64,000 nucleotides of DNA, from positions 76,025,358 through 76,089,357 of the forward strand of contig CM068377.1 in assembly GCA_034770075.1 (NCBI GenBank), given 5' to 3'. Below are positions 33,801-46,300 of the stretch, piece by piece. Position 1 is the first letter of the stretch. Every line of letters begins with the position of its first letter. Source of the DNA: Aralia elata. Taxonomy: Eukaryota > Streptophyta > Magnoliopsida > Apiales > Araliaceae. Under the pieces are notes generated by a model that did no database searches, was not told where the DNA came from, and saw only the letters and a list, made by a program, of their open reading frames with translations. The position numbers and the translations under genes are program-made.

Positions 33801-36800
33801 TACAAAAGGCACAAAATAGCCATATCACGCAGCAATTATATCAAAATTAAAGCCACCACACAGTTTCAATTTAAATGTTTTTCAAACTAAAAAATTCAGC
33901 AAAGCAGAATTATAAAAGAATAAATAAATAAATAAACAAAACTAAAAAATGTGTGTTTTTATCTTCAAATAAGGCAAAACACAGAGGCTAAGTTATACAA
34001 GCAAGTACCTTGTCCATTTTTTTCCACAGTATACACCTTCCGAAACTTAGCCTCTCTGTGAATTGTCCCCAATTAGTTTCTTAATCTAATTATCATGCAC
34101 ACTTCTTCAAGAATACTTCTAAAGTTCACTCAAATATATAGCCCAAGTCGCATAATGCATGTTATATTATTCTATCAAATTGACCTCAGATTCATGTGGG
34201 GCCAAAAGAAGAAGAAGAAGAAACCAAAAAGATTGTAAGGGCATCCGGTAGACGGTTAAAATGACTCTAATAATATAATCTATCATCTTAGTTTCATCTT
34301 TTTTTATTCCCTGTTTTATTTTCATTATGTTTTATTTTCATTATGGCATTGGGTTACCGAACTTGTCGGTTAACTAAACAGGCCCAAAAGCATATGCCAC
34401 AAGAAGACAAGAAAACTTGTTCAAGGAATCTATTCCTATCTATAAAGGGAGGATTGCCAAACCATGTAGTGGTTCCATTCATTTAAAAACTCTTAAATAA
34501 CCGAGTCATCTCAGTTGGAATTTTAGAAATTGGTTTGTTTAATAATGTAATTTAGTGACCATTGGTTTGCCATCTATAATCTAAGAATAAGCGGGTCAAC
34601 TCGGGTAGTCCTAAGTTGTCTTAAATTGTTAATTGAGTCAACTTGGATAGTCTTGAGTTATCTTGTTTTTCAGGTGACAACCTAATTAATTCATTCATTC
34701 ATTCATTAGGTCTTAAAATCTAAAACCCACATTTTACCCTTCACCTTCCAACCATTATTGTCTTCTTAGGTTACTTTTACAAGTTTCCTCTTATTTTGAT
34801 AATTGTAAATTAAATGTGAGTTGTCTCACATGTTTTATAATTTTGAATTAAAAATAAGTTGCTCATAAATAATTCCTTCATTTTTGGATTATACAATTAA
34901 ATATACATAAATCTATGCTACTTAATTGGGTGCGTATTTAACCTCTAAAACCATACAACATATTACATAAACGTAGTACATATACCAGAGACCAACTCTC
35001 AATTAATAACCGAGTGATCTCAGTTGAACTTTTATAAATTGATTTTTTTTAACAATGTAATTTAACGACTTTTGGTTTGCTAATGTCTGCAGCTTTTTCA
35101 TTTTTTCATGCACACCTCTTAGATTGACGTGTTGTTGAACCTAATTAATTCATTAGGTTTCTTTTTTTGTTATTATTTTTTTATTCCTCATAAACTTTAT
35201 GATTTTATATAATGCATTTTTCGCACTAGCCCGTGTCTCACACGGGTTTAAAAACTAGTTGGTAATAAAGACAAAAACTCACTCAAAAGGATGAACATCT
35301 ACATATATCATGGTTGGGCCAGTAGAATTTGAATCTACTATTTATGGGCCACCTGCAGGGAACTGCTCACACACAAGGTTGTTATCATGATTTTCATCCA
35401 TCCCACCACCACGGATTGACGAGGATATTAAGTAGCAATCCTTATCAAGAGGGAAGAAAAATGCTGACATATAACAAGGTAAAAGCAAACATTCCACGTG
35501 TGAAACTAGTTTCATGTCAATGATTCAAATTTTAGCGACACATAAAAAATGTGAACATGTATATTGTATCATCCACCGTTTTTTGTTTGTTTCTTTGGAT
35601 ATCGTCAACTTTGTTACATAATGAATATAATACCCAATCTTACCTTAACAAATCCAGTTCGACGATCAAGATTCAAATGTAAATTCTTAATCTCCCCATA
35701 TTCCCCAAATGTGTTCTGAAGGTCATCCTCTTGGGCCTCTTCATGAACTCCAGTAACCAAAATAATCCATCCTTCAATAGCTGTAAAAATGATCTTTAAT
35801 TAAAATAAGAGACTACAATACTTATAGGAAGTCTGCATAAATCATCTTCATATCTTAATATCTCAGCAAATCTACAAATCTCAGGATCTTTCACCAAGGC
35901 CCCTAGCCTTACAAACTTCTATTATATTATTTTAAGCTAAGATTCATTTGAGTATCTAGAATGATCAGGAGTATTTTTCTTCAACCAAGTCATCAAATGC
36001 AGTCATTTTCATAGGTAAGTTACAAATCATAGAAGTTAATATTCTTCCCAAAACTTAAAAATGTGGTAAGATACGAGATTCCAGCATGGGTTAGATAATT
36101 TCCTTTCAAGCAGTACTGGGTTCTGTTTCTTTCCAGAAATGTTTCAGTTTTTACCACTCCCTTCTAAGTTTCCACTGTCTCATCCACCAAACAGAGTTCT
36201 GCAAAACCCCACCTAAAATTCAGAACTGGCTTTGCCATTCTTTCCCTCTAGAAACTCAAATTATTTTCTTTCAATTCAATCACTAATTTTCAAACAAGTA
36301 AAGAAAAATATTTACACAATATATGTGTGTGTGTGTGTGTGTGTATAGAGATCTAAGGTCGTTAATTCTCTACGAATTACAGTTAAAAGACATTGTATAA
36401 AGTTTCAATTTTTCCTACACGAATTGTCATTCTTCCCCCCACCCCCCACCCCCAAAAAAAAAACAAAAAACAACCACACCCCAGAAATTAAAATTATTTT
36501 CTTTCAACTCAATCAGTTATCATCAAACATGTGAGGAAAATAAATACATATTATATATAAATAAATAAAGTAGATATAGATAGGCAGAGATCTAAGGTGT
36601 GGTTTAGTCTCTACGATTTACAGTAATGAACCTCACATGTATAAAGTTTCAATCTTTACTGCTTTTTCCTAACTTTAGGTTGTCTCATCCACTAAAGAGA
36701 GCAATTTAGCTTCTTACTCCCTTCTATTAGCAATAAAACAGACCAAAAGCAAATCCCCACACCTAAAAACCCTAGATTCCTCAGCAGCACCAAAACCCTA

Positions 36801-37268
36801 AAATTTCAAACCTCAATTAACTTTCTTTCAACTCTATCACTATTTAATTATCCCGGGATCAACCTAAACAAATCTTCCGACCCAATAGGAGAATTAATAT
36901 TTCAAAACGCCATCTCTAAAACATTAAACACTATCTCTATAAACTAAATCTCTGTGATTTTTGTGAGTTTATATTAAGCATAACTTGAAAATAGAGGGAG
37001 AAAACTGACATCGTTCGGGGCCAGGGCCGCCATCGGAGTCAAGAGAGTCGAATCGACCGGCCATACGATTGTTTCGTTCCGCATCGGTTTCCTCACGGAA
37101 GCCACGGCCTTTGGTCTTCTTTGGCAGTATACCGCCGCCAGTAATGGCGGACTTGAGCTTCGGGATTGGTGCCCTCGGCGAAGCGTCAATGTCTACGCCG
37201 CCGTCTTCGTCCATGAGATCATCGTCCTCCGGCTCGAAATCCACCGCTTCCACATCTGTATTTGCCAT
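30849..37268 (-). CDS. Y14: RNA-binding protein Y14 (RBM8A homologue), exon junction complex core subunit
   Basis: Four exons on the - strand: 37268-37010, 35780-35644, 33708-33563 and 30894-30849, all with GT-AG borders. They total 588 nt, or 195 residues plus stop, close to the roughly 200 of other plant Y14 proteins. The N-terminus has EAVDFEPEDDDLMDEDGG and the conserved KKTKGRGFREE block. The RRM spans about residues 88-170, with RNP2 IILVTG and RNP1 KGYALIEY. The tail is Arg/Ser-rich (SPRGHRSRSPRRRF). With MAGO, Y14 marks spliced mRNAs upstream of exon junctions in the nucleus and affects localisation and nonsense-mediated decay. I chose the ATG at 37268 because the family begins MAN; an in-frame ATG at 37286 would add six residues. 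No defects are seen. The introns hold MITEs and a Helitron. Confidence 0.95.
30988..31094. mobile_element. Small Stowaway-type MITE in Y14 intron 3
   Basis: 107 bp with ends TACTACCTCCGTTCCAAAAT and TTGGAACAGAGAGAGTA. Internal GACTTTTTAAAGTC supports a fold-back structure. Confidence 0.65.
31240..31477. mobile_element. Degenerate Stowaway-type MITE in Y14 intron 3
   Basis: The left end TACTCCCTTTATTCCACAAA and right end GATGGAAGGAGTA are in inverted relation; the interior has decayed. Confidence 0.5.
32690..33156. mobile_element. Stowaway-type MITE in Y14 intron 3
   Basis: The left end contains CTCCGTTCCAAATTATAAG and the right end CTTATATTTAGGAACGGAGGGAGTA. Mirrored TTGACTTTTAAAAGTCAA and TTGACTTCAAAAAGT segments lie inside. 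Confidence 0.65.
34429..35258 (+). mobile_element. Non-autonomous Helitron in Y14 intron 2
   Basis: The 5' end TCTATTCCTATCTATAAAGG resembles common plant Helitron starts. The 3' end has a GC-rich hairpin (CCCGTGTCTCACACGGG) a few bases before a terminal CTAG. The host bases are A on the left and T on the right, as expected for insertion between A and T. No inverted repeats, no target duplication and no Rep/helicase ORF were seen. A segment of about 70 bp is duplicated inside (about 34500-34572 and 35010-35082). Confidence 0.65.
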
Positions 37269-37409
37269 TTTGTCGCACAAACTCACACTGAAACCCTAGA
37301 CACTGTTTGCGAGTTTGAGAAGAAAAAGAAACGAAGGGATTAAAATATATAAGAAAAAGGAAAAGAAAGTAGACAGAGTAGAGTCGGTTCGGAAACAACT
37401 TTGTTGAAT

Positions 37410-37756
37410 TGTTTGGGATTACTTATTTTTTGACTTACTTTTTAACTTATAAGTTAGTTTTGATAAGTAAGAAATTTTGATTTATTAAAAAATGATTTAT
37501 AAGTTATTTTAAAATAAGTAAGTTTGATTAAATATAAAGCCTGTTTTGCTCTTATTTTAATAGTCTTTACACCTTATTTTAACTTATAAATCATTTTAGC
37601 CAAACACCTTCATATTTTATTTTAACTTAATTTTTGACTTATAAGTCAAAAAGATATCAAACACTTTTGTTTATAAGTTATCACTTAATATGACTTATAA
37701 GTCATTTTAAATTTTAATTTATAAGTCATTTTAAAATAAGTCATCCCTGAACAGGT
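37410..37756. mobile_element. MITE upstream of the Y14 gene
   Basis: The left end GTTTGGGATTACTTATTTTT and the reverse complement of the right end (CCTGTTCAGGGATGACTTAT) are related inverted repeats. The interior is rich in ACTTATAAGT palindromes. It lies about 140 bp upstream of the Y14 ATG on the promoter side. Confidence 0.55.
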
Positions 37757-38339
37757 GCACAAAAAATCTAGGGTCCTTTACATTAATATACAACAATTAG
37801 AAAATAATTACAACATTAGTGCATCCACAAAATAATTACAAAAATAAAACAATAATTTCAAACCATTCAATTTCACATTAATAAAGAACCCTAAAATCAA
37901 GTAGAAAATAATTGCATAATTAATAATAAGTATACTCCATTCCAACGCATCGATTCGGCGTTACCTCCTTCTTCGTCAACAAATAACCATCATCATGTAC
38001 TGTACATTTAGTCAAAAATCGGAATCCTTCACTATTCAAAGGGATGATAATATAATAATACGATACAAGCATTACAATTACAAAGACAAATTCAGAACAA
38101 GGGGTCCTTGTGTTGCGTCCCTGATTGATTGAGGTGAGCAAAACTAAAACTGAAGATGTATGGTTGTTACGTAAGCTATAGATTGGAATTAAAAATTTAA
38201 AAAAAAGTAATATTAAAAAGTAATAGAAAGAAAGAAAAAGAAATAATCTTGTCCATAAGTCAATTCAGAGGAAAAAATAATACGGGATCTTTCTTTCCCA
38301 AGGACCATCAATAGATTAATCAAAAGACAGAAATGCAGG

Positions 38340-38815
38340 TTTGGTTACCTTGGTATGAAAGTTTGGTTACCTTGGTATGAAGGTTTGGTTGCCTTGATAT
38401 GAAGGTTTGGTTACCAACTGCACTATGAAGGTAACATAATAAAACTGAATTGGTTACTTTGGTATGAAAGTTCGGCTATCAACTGCATGAAGGGTTGGCT
38501 ACCAACTGCATCACATTCAAAATAAATTGGTAACCTAATAAAACTGAATTGGTTACCTTGGTACATTCAAAATACATTGGTAACCTAATAAAACTGAATT
38601 GGTTACCTTGGTATGAATGTTTGGCTACCAACTGCACTATGAAAAAACTGCAATTGTGGATGTGGATTGGTTACTTTGGCATGAAGATTTGGTTACCTTA
38701 GTATGAATGTTTGGTTACCTTGGTATGAATGTTTGGTTACCAACTGCACTATGAAAAAATTGCAGGTGTGGAAGTGGATTGGTTACATTGGTATGAATGT
38801 TTGGTTACCATCGCT
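38340..38815. repeat. Degenerate minisatellite with a 22-bp unit based on GGTTACCTTGGTATGAA
   Basis: Units like GGTTACCTTGGTATGAAAG repeat with a period near 22 bp at 38342-38420, then become interspersed with CAACTGCACTATGAA and AATAAAACTGAATTGG segments. The GGTTACC core also dominates the large MULE at 51181-64000. Confidence 0.75.
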
Positions 38816-38852
38816 TCTGTTTGAACACCTTGAACTTTCCCCGATTCAAGCA

Positions 38853-38883
<31 letters not shown>

Positions 38884-39073
38884 TGCTAAAGTACTATACA
38901 TATAGTTATAAACGGATGCATGTAACCATAACTCCAACACCAAATATATTGATAGATCTATCTCTCATGTGTGTAAACAGAGATTCACATAACATTCTCT
39001 GAACAACAAATTAAAACCAGCTCATTAATTTACTTGCAAGCAAGCAAGCTAGTCAATATTGTTTCTTTTGCAG

Positions 39074-39139
39074 ACGGATAGAGCTGCCATGCTTGATGAA
39101 ATTGTGGATTACGTAAAGTTCCTAAGGCTTCAAGTGAAG
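39074..39139 (+). pseudogene. Captured exon of a bHLH transcription factor gene (UNE12/LRL-like)
   Basis: 66 bp between a splice acceptor (TTTGCAG) and donor (GTAAAATG) encode TDRAAMLDEIVDYVKFLRLQ plus VK. This is the second helix and following residues of the bHLH domain as found in UNE12/bHLH7/bHLH59/LRL-type proteins. The reading frame, length and both splice sites are intact, so the exon came from genomic DNA rather than a processed transcript. The rest of the gene is not in the element. It could be spliced into a chimeric transcript, but that is inference. Confidence 0.8.
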
Positions 39140-39954
39140 GTAAAATGAAAATGACATGGAGTTCTTTCAAGAATTGAATGTTCAACATTTCAACCATTTA
39201 GTTAACTATTGATCATGCCAAAATTCTAACATAACTGACAATAACGAAGGATCTGTGTCTCCTGACATTTTGGTTTGAGAGATATTGTTTATTTGGATAA
39301 TACTTTCTATATGTTCAATATTATACTTGCTCGTTAGCGTCAATTTTGTACCAGTTGTCTAAACTACCTCAAGAATCGAAAATCGGGATAATAATTTCAG
39401 CCATTTATTGTTTCTTTAAGCATCTAACCAATAAAGAAGAAGATGGGAGGGGGGAGAGAGAGTGATGAATTATATTAATATTGTAAATAAAAATAAAAAG
39501 TGTAATATTTTTGTAATTATTTTATAGAGATATGATTTTTGTAATTATTTTTAAAAATATACTAATATATGTAATTTAACCTAAAATCTACGGCCTACGG
39601 CTTGACCTTGGCCCAAATCTGGAGGGTTTTAACAAATTGTAATTTTGATGTAAGAACATGATGTGGCCAAAAGGTCAGGGCTGGACCGACATGTGATTTA
39701 AGTCCGACCTATGTCTGAACTGGTCCGCATCTCAGGCCTAGTCTGCCAGTTCTAACCTTATAAATGTTAATAAGCAGCCTAGTTGCTAGCGGACCCAATT
39801 CAAAATTAAAAAAATATTAATAAGTTGCCACAGCCCAACCCAATCATCAACGGTCCAGTCCAGTCTAGCCAAACATGAAATAGCCCAAGCAACCACCCTT
39901 CCCAAGTTCCCAATTAACTATCTATTACTTACTATTATAATAGCACAAACAATC

Positions 39955-40066
39955 ATTTTTGTATGAAGTTAATTAGAAAGTTTTGGTTGATCCTGTATTG
40001 ATTTGACTCATTTTTGTATGAAGTCAATTGGAAAGTTTTTGGTTAGTACTGTATTGATTTGACTCA
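39955..40066. repeat. Two tandem copies of a 56-bp unit
   Basis: Units at 39955-40010 and 40011-40066 start TTTTTGTATGAAGT and end TATTGATTTGACTCA, with a few differences. No function suggested. Confidence 0.8.
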
Positions 40067-40848
40067 TATATTTAAATTATTATTATTTTATATTATCCAA
40101 ACATATTTTGAATCTCACTGGATTATAATTAGAGAATTCTCTGCTCTTTGAAAACTTCCATCTAAAATTTCGCAAGGAGTCGGATTCTTTGAAAATACAT
40201 CAAGAGTATATCCATTCATAAGTTATTTTAAGGGATAAATAAACTGTTGGTACCTGTATTGGGACACGACTTACAATTTGGTACCTGAAGTGAAAAAAAG
40301 TTACAAACTGGTAATTGTACTCGAAAAAAGTGTGATCTGGTGCTTGTACTCAGCAATTTTTAAATAATCGTTAAAATTGACTAACGGAGTAGATGGAAAA
40401 TTCTGATGAGGCTTACTCATCTGACGTGGATAATGATATGTACATTGGAGGGAATTATACTTCTCACGTGACCAAGTGAGGAAGAAATAAGGGTTAGGGT
40501 TATTAGAGAATTTTAACAGAAAGAAGATCAATGGGAGAGACAAACGGCTAGAGAGAGAAGCGAAGTCGACGCGAAGAGATTCAAGTTTATCCCCAAATTT
40601 GTTCGGCAACAAAAAGTAAGCACCCAAACCCTTATTTTTCTCTTATGTGTTAAAGATTTTGAGTGTTGATGCATTCGATTTTGAACCTAATCTTTGTTTA
40701 TGCTTACTTTATGTGGTTAATGCCCACCTTGTTGGATGTTTGTGGTCGTTTTCCCCAAAGTTTGTGCTCTGATTCCTTTGCTTCGTCATGTTTGGGCTTT
40801 GTAAATGTTTATAATGTTATATTTTTGTTTTATTTACTAGTGACAGAT

Positions 40849-43800
40849 ATGATTTCATTAATTGTGCACTATGGTGGAGAGTTTGTCACTGAGCCCACAG
40901 AACATTATGTAGGAGGGTTGAAAAAGGTTGTCCCTAGTGATCCTGATTTCTTGTGCACTACACGTATAAATGAACAAATGGCTCATATATTAGGGTACCA
41001 TACTACTGCTAAGGTTTTCTTTAAATATGGTGAAGGGCTTAGATTAATTCATGATGATAATTCGATTAGGAATTTAATTAAAGCTTCTACAAAAGATATG
41101 ACTGTAGAAGTTTTTGTGGATCATAAATTTGACAAGGATCACCCTGATTATCTGAACCTTGATTTACTTAGTAAGCTCGAAGAAAATGAAAATGAGGAGA
41201 ACAATGGGGTGAATGCTGAGGGGAACAATACTGCGAATGGTGACTTCACTAGTGATGAAAGTTCTGAGGACTCTGATGCTGACTTGACTGGTTATAATGA
41301 ACAATTAAGCAGTGATGAAGAGTACCAAAATGCAAGAACAAAATTTAAGGAGTATACTAAAGAAATGAGAGAGGTTGGAGATCCTGATGATGTTGGTGGT
41401 ATTGATCTACATGAGTTGCAAGAGGAGGGAGAAAAGGGGGCTGAAAATGAGATTAATGTACAAACAAGTACACAGGAAGATGAGACTAATGTACAGGAAG
41501 ATGAGACTAATCTACAGTCAGGTACACAAGAAAATGTTCAACAACAGACTGCAAATTCAGATGATGATGGAGAAGATACAGACAACATTGATAAGGAGTG
41601 GTCACCTAGTGAATATGAAGATTCAGATCAGCTGAGGTCTATGGATGAAGACAGTGATGAAGAGAGTGAAGATGCTGAAGAAGTAGATCAACCAGATAGG
41701 CTAAGTAGGAAAAAGAATGTGGAAAGAGTAATGATAACATTTGACCCCCTGACCAAGAGGAAAGATATTGACTTCTCTGTTGGATTGATGTTTAGTGGAC
41801 CTCGTGAATTCAGAGAGGCTATCAGAGGATATTATTTGGGAAACGAAAAAGATGTCAGGTACCTTATAAATACTAGGAAAAAGTTTCAGCTAAAGTGTAA
41901 AAACCTAAAATGTCGTTGGGAGCTGTTTGTTAGCACAATGGATGACTCATCTGATACACTGCAGGTTAAGACATACCAAAAAAAACACAGATGTAGCAAG
42001 GCTTTCAAAAACAAGAATGGATCAGTCAAATTCATGGTTGAGTTTTATGGCAACAGAATTAGAAAAAACCTTAAGTGGAAGTTAAAAAGACATACAAGAT
42101 GAGATCAAGAGGAAGTTTCAGTTAAACATTACTATATGCAAATGTTCTAGGATTAGAAGCAGGGCTTTAAGCAATGTATGGGATTTACTGGTGGAACACT
42201 ATGAAAAAATTTGGGATTATGCCACTGAATTGATTCAAGTCCAACAAGAACAATACAATTGATGTTCTTCCACACAGAAACAATTCCTACTGATCAATTT
42301 TACTTGCAGAGGTTCTATGTATGTCTTCATGCTTTGAAAAGGGGTTGGCTTGAGGGATGTAGACCCATAATTGGGCTAGATAGGTGTTTCCTTAAGACTG
42401 TTGTTGGGGGACAATTGATCTCAGCCGTGGGTAGAGATGGGAACAATCAAATGTATCCTATTGCATAGGCTATTGTGGAGACTGAAAACACAGATAGTTG
42501 GAGATGGTTTCTGAAATTGTTGGTTGAAGACCTGGAGGGAAGTGATAGGTCTCGGTGGACAGTGGTCAGTGATCAACAAAAAGGGTTGAAAGTGGCTATC
42601 AACGATGTTCTTCCTTTTGCTGAGCATAGGAATTATTCAAGACACATATACGCAAATTTCAGAAAAAGGTTCTTATCCTTAGCATTAAGGAAGGCTTTTT
42701 AGGCAACATCAATGTCAACATATAAAGCAGAGTTCAAGAGAAACATGAAAGAGGTGAATAGACTCAACAGGGATGCACATGATAAACTTCAAGAACTAAA
42801 TCCTAAGGTATGGAGCAAGGCTTTTTTTAAGACTGATTGCAAATCAGATGTAGTGGAGAATAATATATCAGAATGCTTTAACTCTTGGATTGTGAAAGCA
42901 AGATGGATAAATTGTATCGATATGTTAGAAGAAATAAGGACCCAGGTTATGATTAGGCTCCATACTAAAAGGGATGCAATAAAGAAGTCAGGTGATAGTA
43001 TATGTCCTAGGATCAGAAAAAAGCTTAATAAAGCTATTGACGAGTCTGGTTATAGTGATCCTATGTGGGGTGGAGGGAATCAGTTCCAATTTAAGATGAG
43101 AGGAGACACATATATTTTTAACATTGAATAGAAGACATGCACATGCAGAAAGTGGGATTTGACAGGGATTCCATGTGCTCATGCAATTTCAGCCATATAT
43201 TTCAGGGAGGAAGAGCCTAAAACTTATCTTGCTCATTGGTACAAGAAGGAAACATACCTAAAAGCCTACACACACATGGTAGAGGTTATGAGCAGTTTTT
43301 GGGATGAAACAAGTTTTCTGAAGATGTTACCTCCTCCAATATGCAACAAATTCAAGGGAAGACCTAAGAAAGTGAGAAGGAAAAAAGGATGGGAGAATCC
43401 AAAAAATCCTAAAAGGATAACACTGAAGGGAAGAAAAATGCATTGCTCAAAATGTAGACAGACAGGGCACAACAAGGGTAACTGTCCTACCATCAGTGGC
43501 CAAATAGATGAACCTCATGCAAGCAATGTAAGTATTATAGCATTCCAACATTATTTTTATGTAACAGTTTTGTTTACCTGAGTTGAACATTATTGTTTCT
43601 CTGTGTCAGGCAAGTAGGCAAGTCAAGAGGGAAAGTTGCAATGCATCAGCAGATCGAAAAAAAGAAACATAACAATGACATGGTGCGGTCTGGTAATTCT
43701 AACAAGGTATTGTTATATCAATCAATTTCAGTTATCTTGAATTTCTCATATCTTGCTATATTTCAGACAAGTTGAGTTAACTTTTATAAGACGATCGTCA

Positions 43801-46300
43801 GACTAATACTAGACCAAAGTTGTAATTTAAAAGGATAAAGACCCGCAGTAAAGTACCAGCAGGATTTGGTGTTTATGTTAGTCCTGAGGGAGCTGTAATA
43901 GATAATATGAATGGAAACAACTCTGGCTTAGTTTTTGTGAGTTACAACTTTTTTTAACCAGCAAGTATTTATGTTACAAAAGATATTGTTATTTTTCATA
44001 TGTAACCCTACTTGTGATTGGTTATGTCAAATGCAGATGCCAACTTCAGGAGAAGTCATATATCAAGATGGATCAAGCAGTAATAACACACCTCCTGCTA
44101 CAAGAATGTATAGAACCCCATGTCGACGCCGGGTTTTTCTCGTCTCTATTTCTTTTCCCTTTTTTAGCCTTTTCGGTTTTAGGTGATTTGGGAAAAAGGT
44201 CGGCCTTGATGTCGACGGGGTTTTGAAAGATCGCTTTTTATGATGAGCCAATTAACCAGAGTCGCCAGTTGGTATATTTGAAATGGATGTACCAACTCAT
44301 CCGAATTTTCGATTTTTATAATTCGCTGGCTCATGTGTGACTCCGAATTAAATGGTCTGCGAATCGAGATTCATAGAGTTCGGGGGCTTGCTTAAGCGAG
44401 GGGAAGGTGTTAGGCACCCCCCGACTTCCGTGAAATACGGTTACCGCAATCTTGATGCTTTTCCTATCCTTTAATTCATGAAACGTATATGCGTGCGTGT
44501 GTGTGTGTGTGTGCCTAAATGAAAGTTGTGGTGGGTTTGTATGAAAGAATCATTTGGATTTCTTTTTAGGTAAAATCGTGCTTTAGTTTTGAGAATGCTT
44601 AAAAATGTCTTTTCGGTATTTACGAGAAAGCCTTATTTTCTTATTGAGAAAGATTTGATTTTAAATTGACAAAAGCTATGAGATTAAGCGTTTGTTTTGG
44701 GTAAAACGTGAGTTTGTTAAACCTTAGCCAAAATAGGAATCGAGATTTATACGTCGCTTTCATAAATGATAGGCAATTTCTAGAATCTCTTTCGCCCTAT
44801 GTATCAAGGTTTAGTAAACGTTTATTTCTCTCTATAAAACCATTTTTTATGACATTTGGAAACAACTTCCTTTCGGCTTTCTCGTAAAATAGGAATCGAC
44901 TTTCATTAGCACTTCCAAATTTTAGCCTTGTGATGCTAATATCCTACTTTGATTAATTTTAGCAAAATCTTTATCGTTTTGGCTTTGAAATCCTTTTGTT
45001 GGGGGTTACAAATCGAACTAAATATGAAACGCGTAGGGGGCTATTCATGGGCATGTAAGCCATCAAAATACCCCCTAACGCCAACAATCACATATTTTAC
45101 TATTACGGGGCCTTAAACCCGATTCTCGCTCTAGCGTCGTTTTAAGGCCCAACGATTACATATTACAACAAAACGAGTACCTTGCATCAATTACATATGT
45201 CAAAACGTCCATCATCGGATTTGGACCACGGGGTCGCATTCCTAGGCTCACACCCAAGATTACTACATACCCGCAAAATGAATACTACGAAACTAAACAA
45301 CACGGATTTGCCTAATATACCATGATATCCGAAAATGATAATCTAAATAAATTACATCCAATAAATCACCATAGATAAGCTAGAAATTTCACCAATTGGA
45401 TATCCTCGGGTTATTAGGAAGAAATTTTGTTCCGATGGAACCCTCACTAATAATCCCTAATCCGTGATTTCACATCAATATTCAAGAACAACTACATCCA
45501 AAATAATTCGGATGACAAAAGCTTGGCAAAAATGGTATAACAAAATGCTAAAACACATGATTTTTCACCTTGCAATTAATCCCCACAATATGTATGAATT
45601 TGTGTATTGAGTAGAGTAGGAAATATCGAGACGTAATCTCACAAAATGGGTACAATTTCTCACTATTTCTCACTCCTTTCTCTCTTAATTTTTGTTATTT
45701 TGTTGCTGTTTTTCCTTCCTTCCCGAGCTGCTGCTGCTGCTGGATTTTTTTCTCTTCTTCCTCTCTTTTGTTCCTGTATGCGAAATGGCCTGATAAAGGA
45801 CTGCCAAGGGCAGCCGCAGATTGATCTGCGGCTGGCCGCAGATTGATCCGCGGCTGGCCCTTGGTTCTCCCCCCAGCCGCGCTCGAGTCCCGTGCGCTCG
45901 AGTCCCGACCTTGGCCGCGGATTGATCTGCGGCTGACTGTGCTGATTTTCTCATTTCCGCACCTCGTCTCGATTTCCGTGCCATACCGTTGATTTCCGTT
46001 GAAGGGCTTGCATTCTGCAGTCCAGAAATCGCCGGAAAACGTGCCATGCCGTCCGGGTAAGCGCAGCGATCAGTAACTGACTCCCGACATTTGCGCGTCG
46101 TCGTGTCGGCCTCGATCTCGTCCAGTGGAGATGGCTTTGAGTTTTCATCTTTATGTCCTCCTTCCATTCTCGTGGGCCGGGTCCGTGGACGAATTTGCCC
46201 TCCTGTCAGGGTTAGTATAGGAAGTGCAAAATTTGGGTGTCTACACCCCACTTACATCAAACAACAATCCACCAACTTCAAGCACAACTGGTGGAACTTA
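40849..46300 (+). pseudogene. MuDR-type MULE transposase gene, frameshifted, with TAG stops and split by a solo LTR
   Basis: From ATG at 40849 the product starts with a PB1-like region (ISLIVHYGGEF), followed by a long acidic stretch. Next come a MuDR DNA-binding domain near 41780-42030 (LMFSGPREFREAIRGYYL, CRWELFVS) and a MULE transposase core (YVCLHALKRGWLEGCRPIIGLDRCFLK, WTVVSDQQKGL). A SWIM zinc finger (CTCRKWDLTGIPCAHAI) and a CCHC knuckle (CSKCRQTGHNKGNC) close the main exon. About three extra bases between 42085 and 42280 break the frame. TAG at 42466, 42700 and 43129 interrupt it further. Later small exons start near 43610, 43770 and 44038. The last is cut at 44120 by a solo LTR and resumes at 46251, ending in STTGGT then TAA. 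Confidence 0.8.
44121..46245 (-). mobile_element. Solo LTR of the Ogre-like family (copy B) with 5-bp target duplication
   Basis: 2,125 bp, TGTCGACGCC to GTGTCTACA. It is flanked by CCCCA on both sides (44116-44120 and 46246-46250), a perfect 5-bp target-site duplication. No internal element sequence is attached, so it formed by recombination between two LTRs of a full insertion. It is more diverged from copies A and C than they are from each other. It carries three copies of the 20-bp palindrome (45813-45832, 45835-45854, 45914-45933). Confidence 0.92.

Larger units (their letters stand above)
37771..39581. mobile_element. Pack-MULE carrying a bHLH exon
   Basis: 1,811 bp. The left terminus begins GGGTCCTTTACATTAATATA and the right terminus, read inward, begins GGTTAAATTACATATATTAG. 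Both continue with repeated AAAATAATTACAA blocks over about 80 bp. Flanking 9-mers AAAAATCTA (37762-37770) and TAAAATCTA (39582-39590) agree at 8 of 9 positions, the target-duplication size of Mutator-like elements. It contains no transposase; it holds a GGTTACC-rich array and a captured exon at 39074-39139. Confidence 0.75.

Noticed and set aside
40663..40848. Upstream start for the decayed MULE transposase at 40663
   Set aside because: The 62 extra residues look like intron or UTR (hydrophobic, T-rich) and end at an AG right before the ATG at 40849, where the family's usual MISLIVHYGG-like start begins.
41375..41635. Met/Arg-rich + strand frame within the MULE transposase gene
   Set aside because: Alternative frame of the acidic repeat-like region of the transposase.
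45685..46251. 188-residue - strand open frame in LTR copy B
   Set aside because: It lies wholly inside LTR sequence, is not conserved as a frame in copies A and C, and has no recognisable domain.
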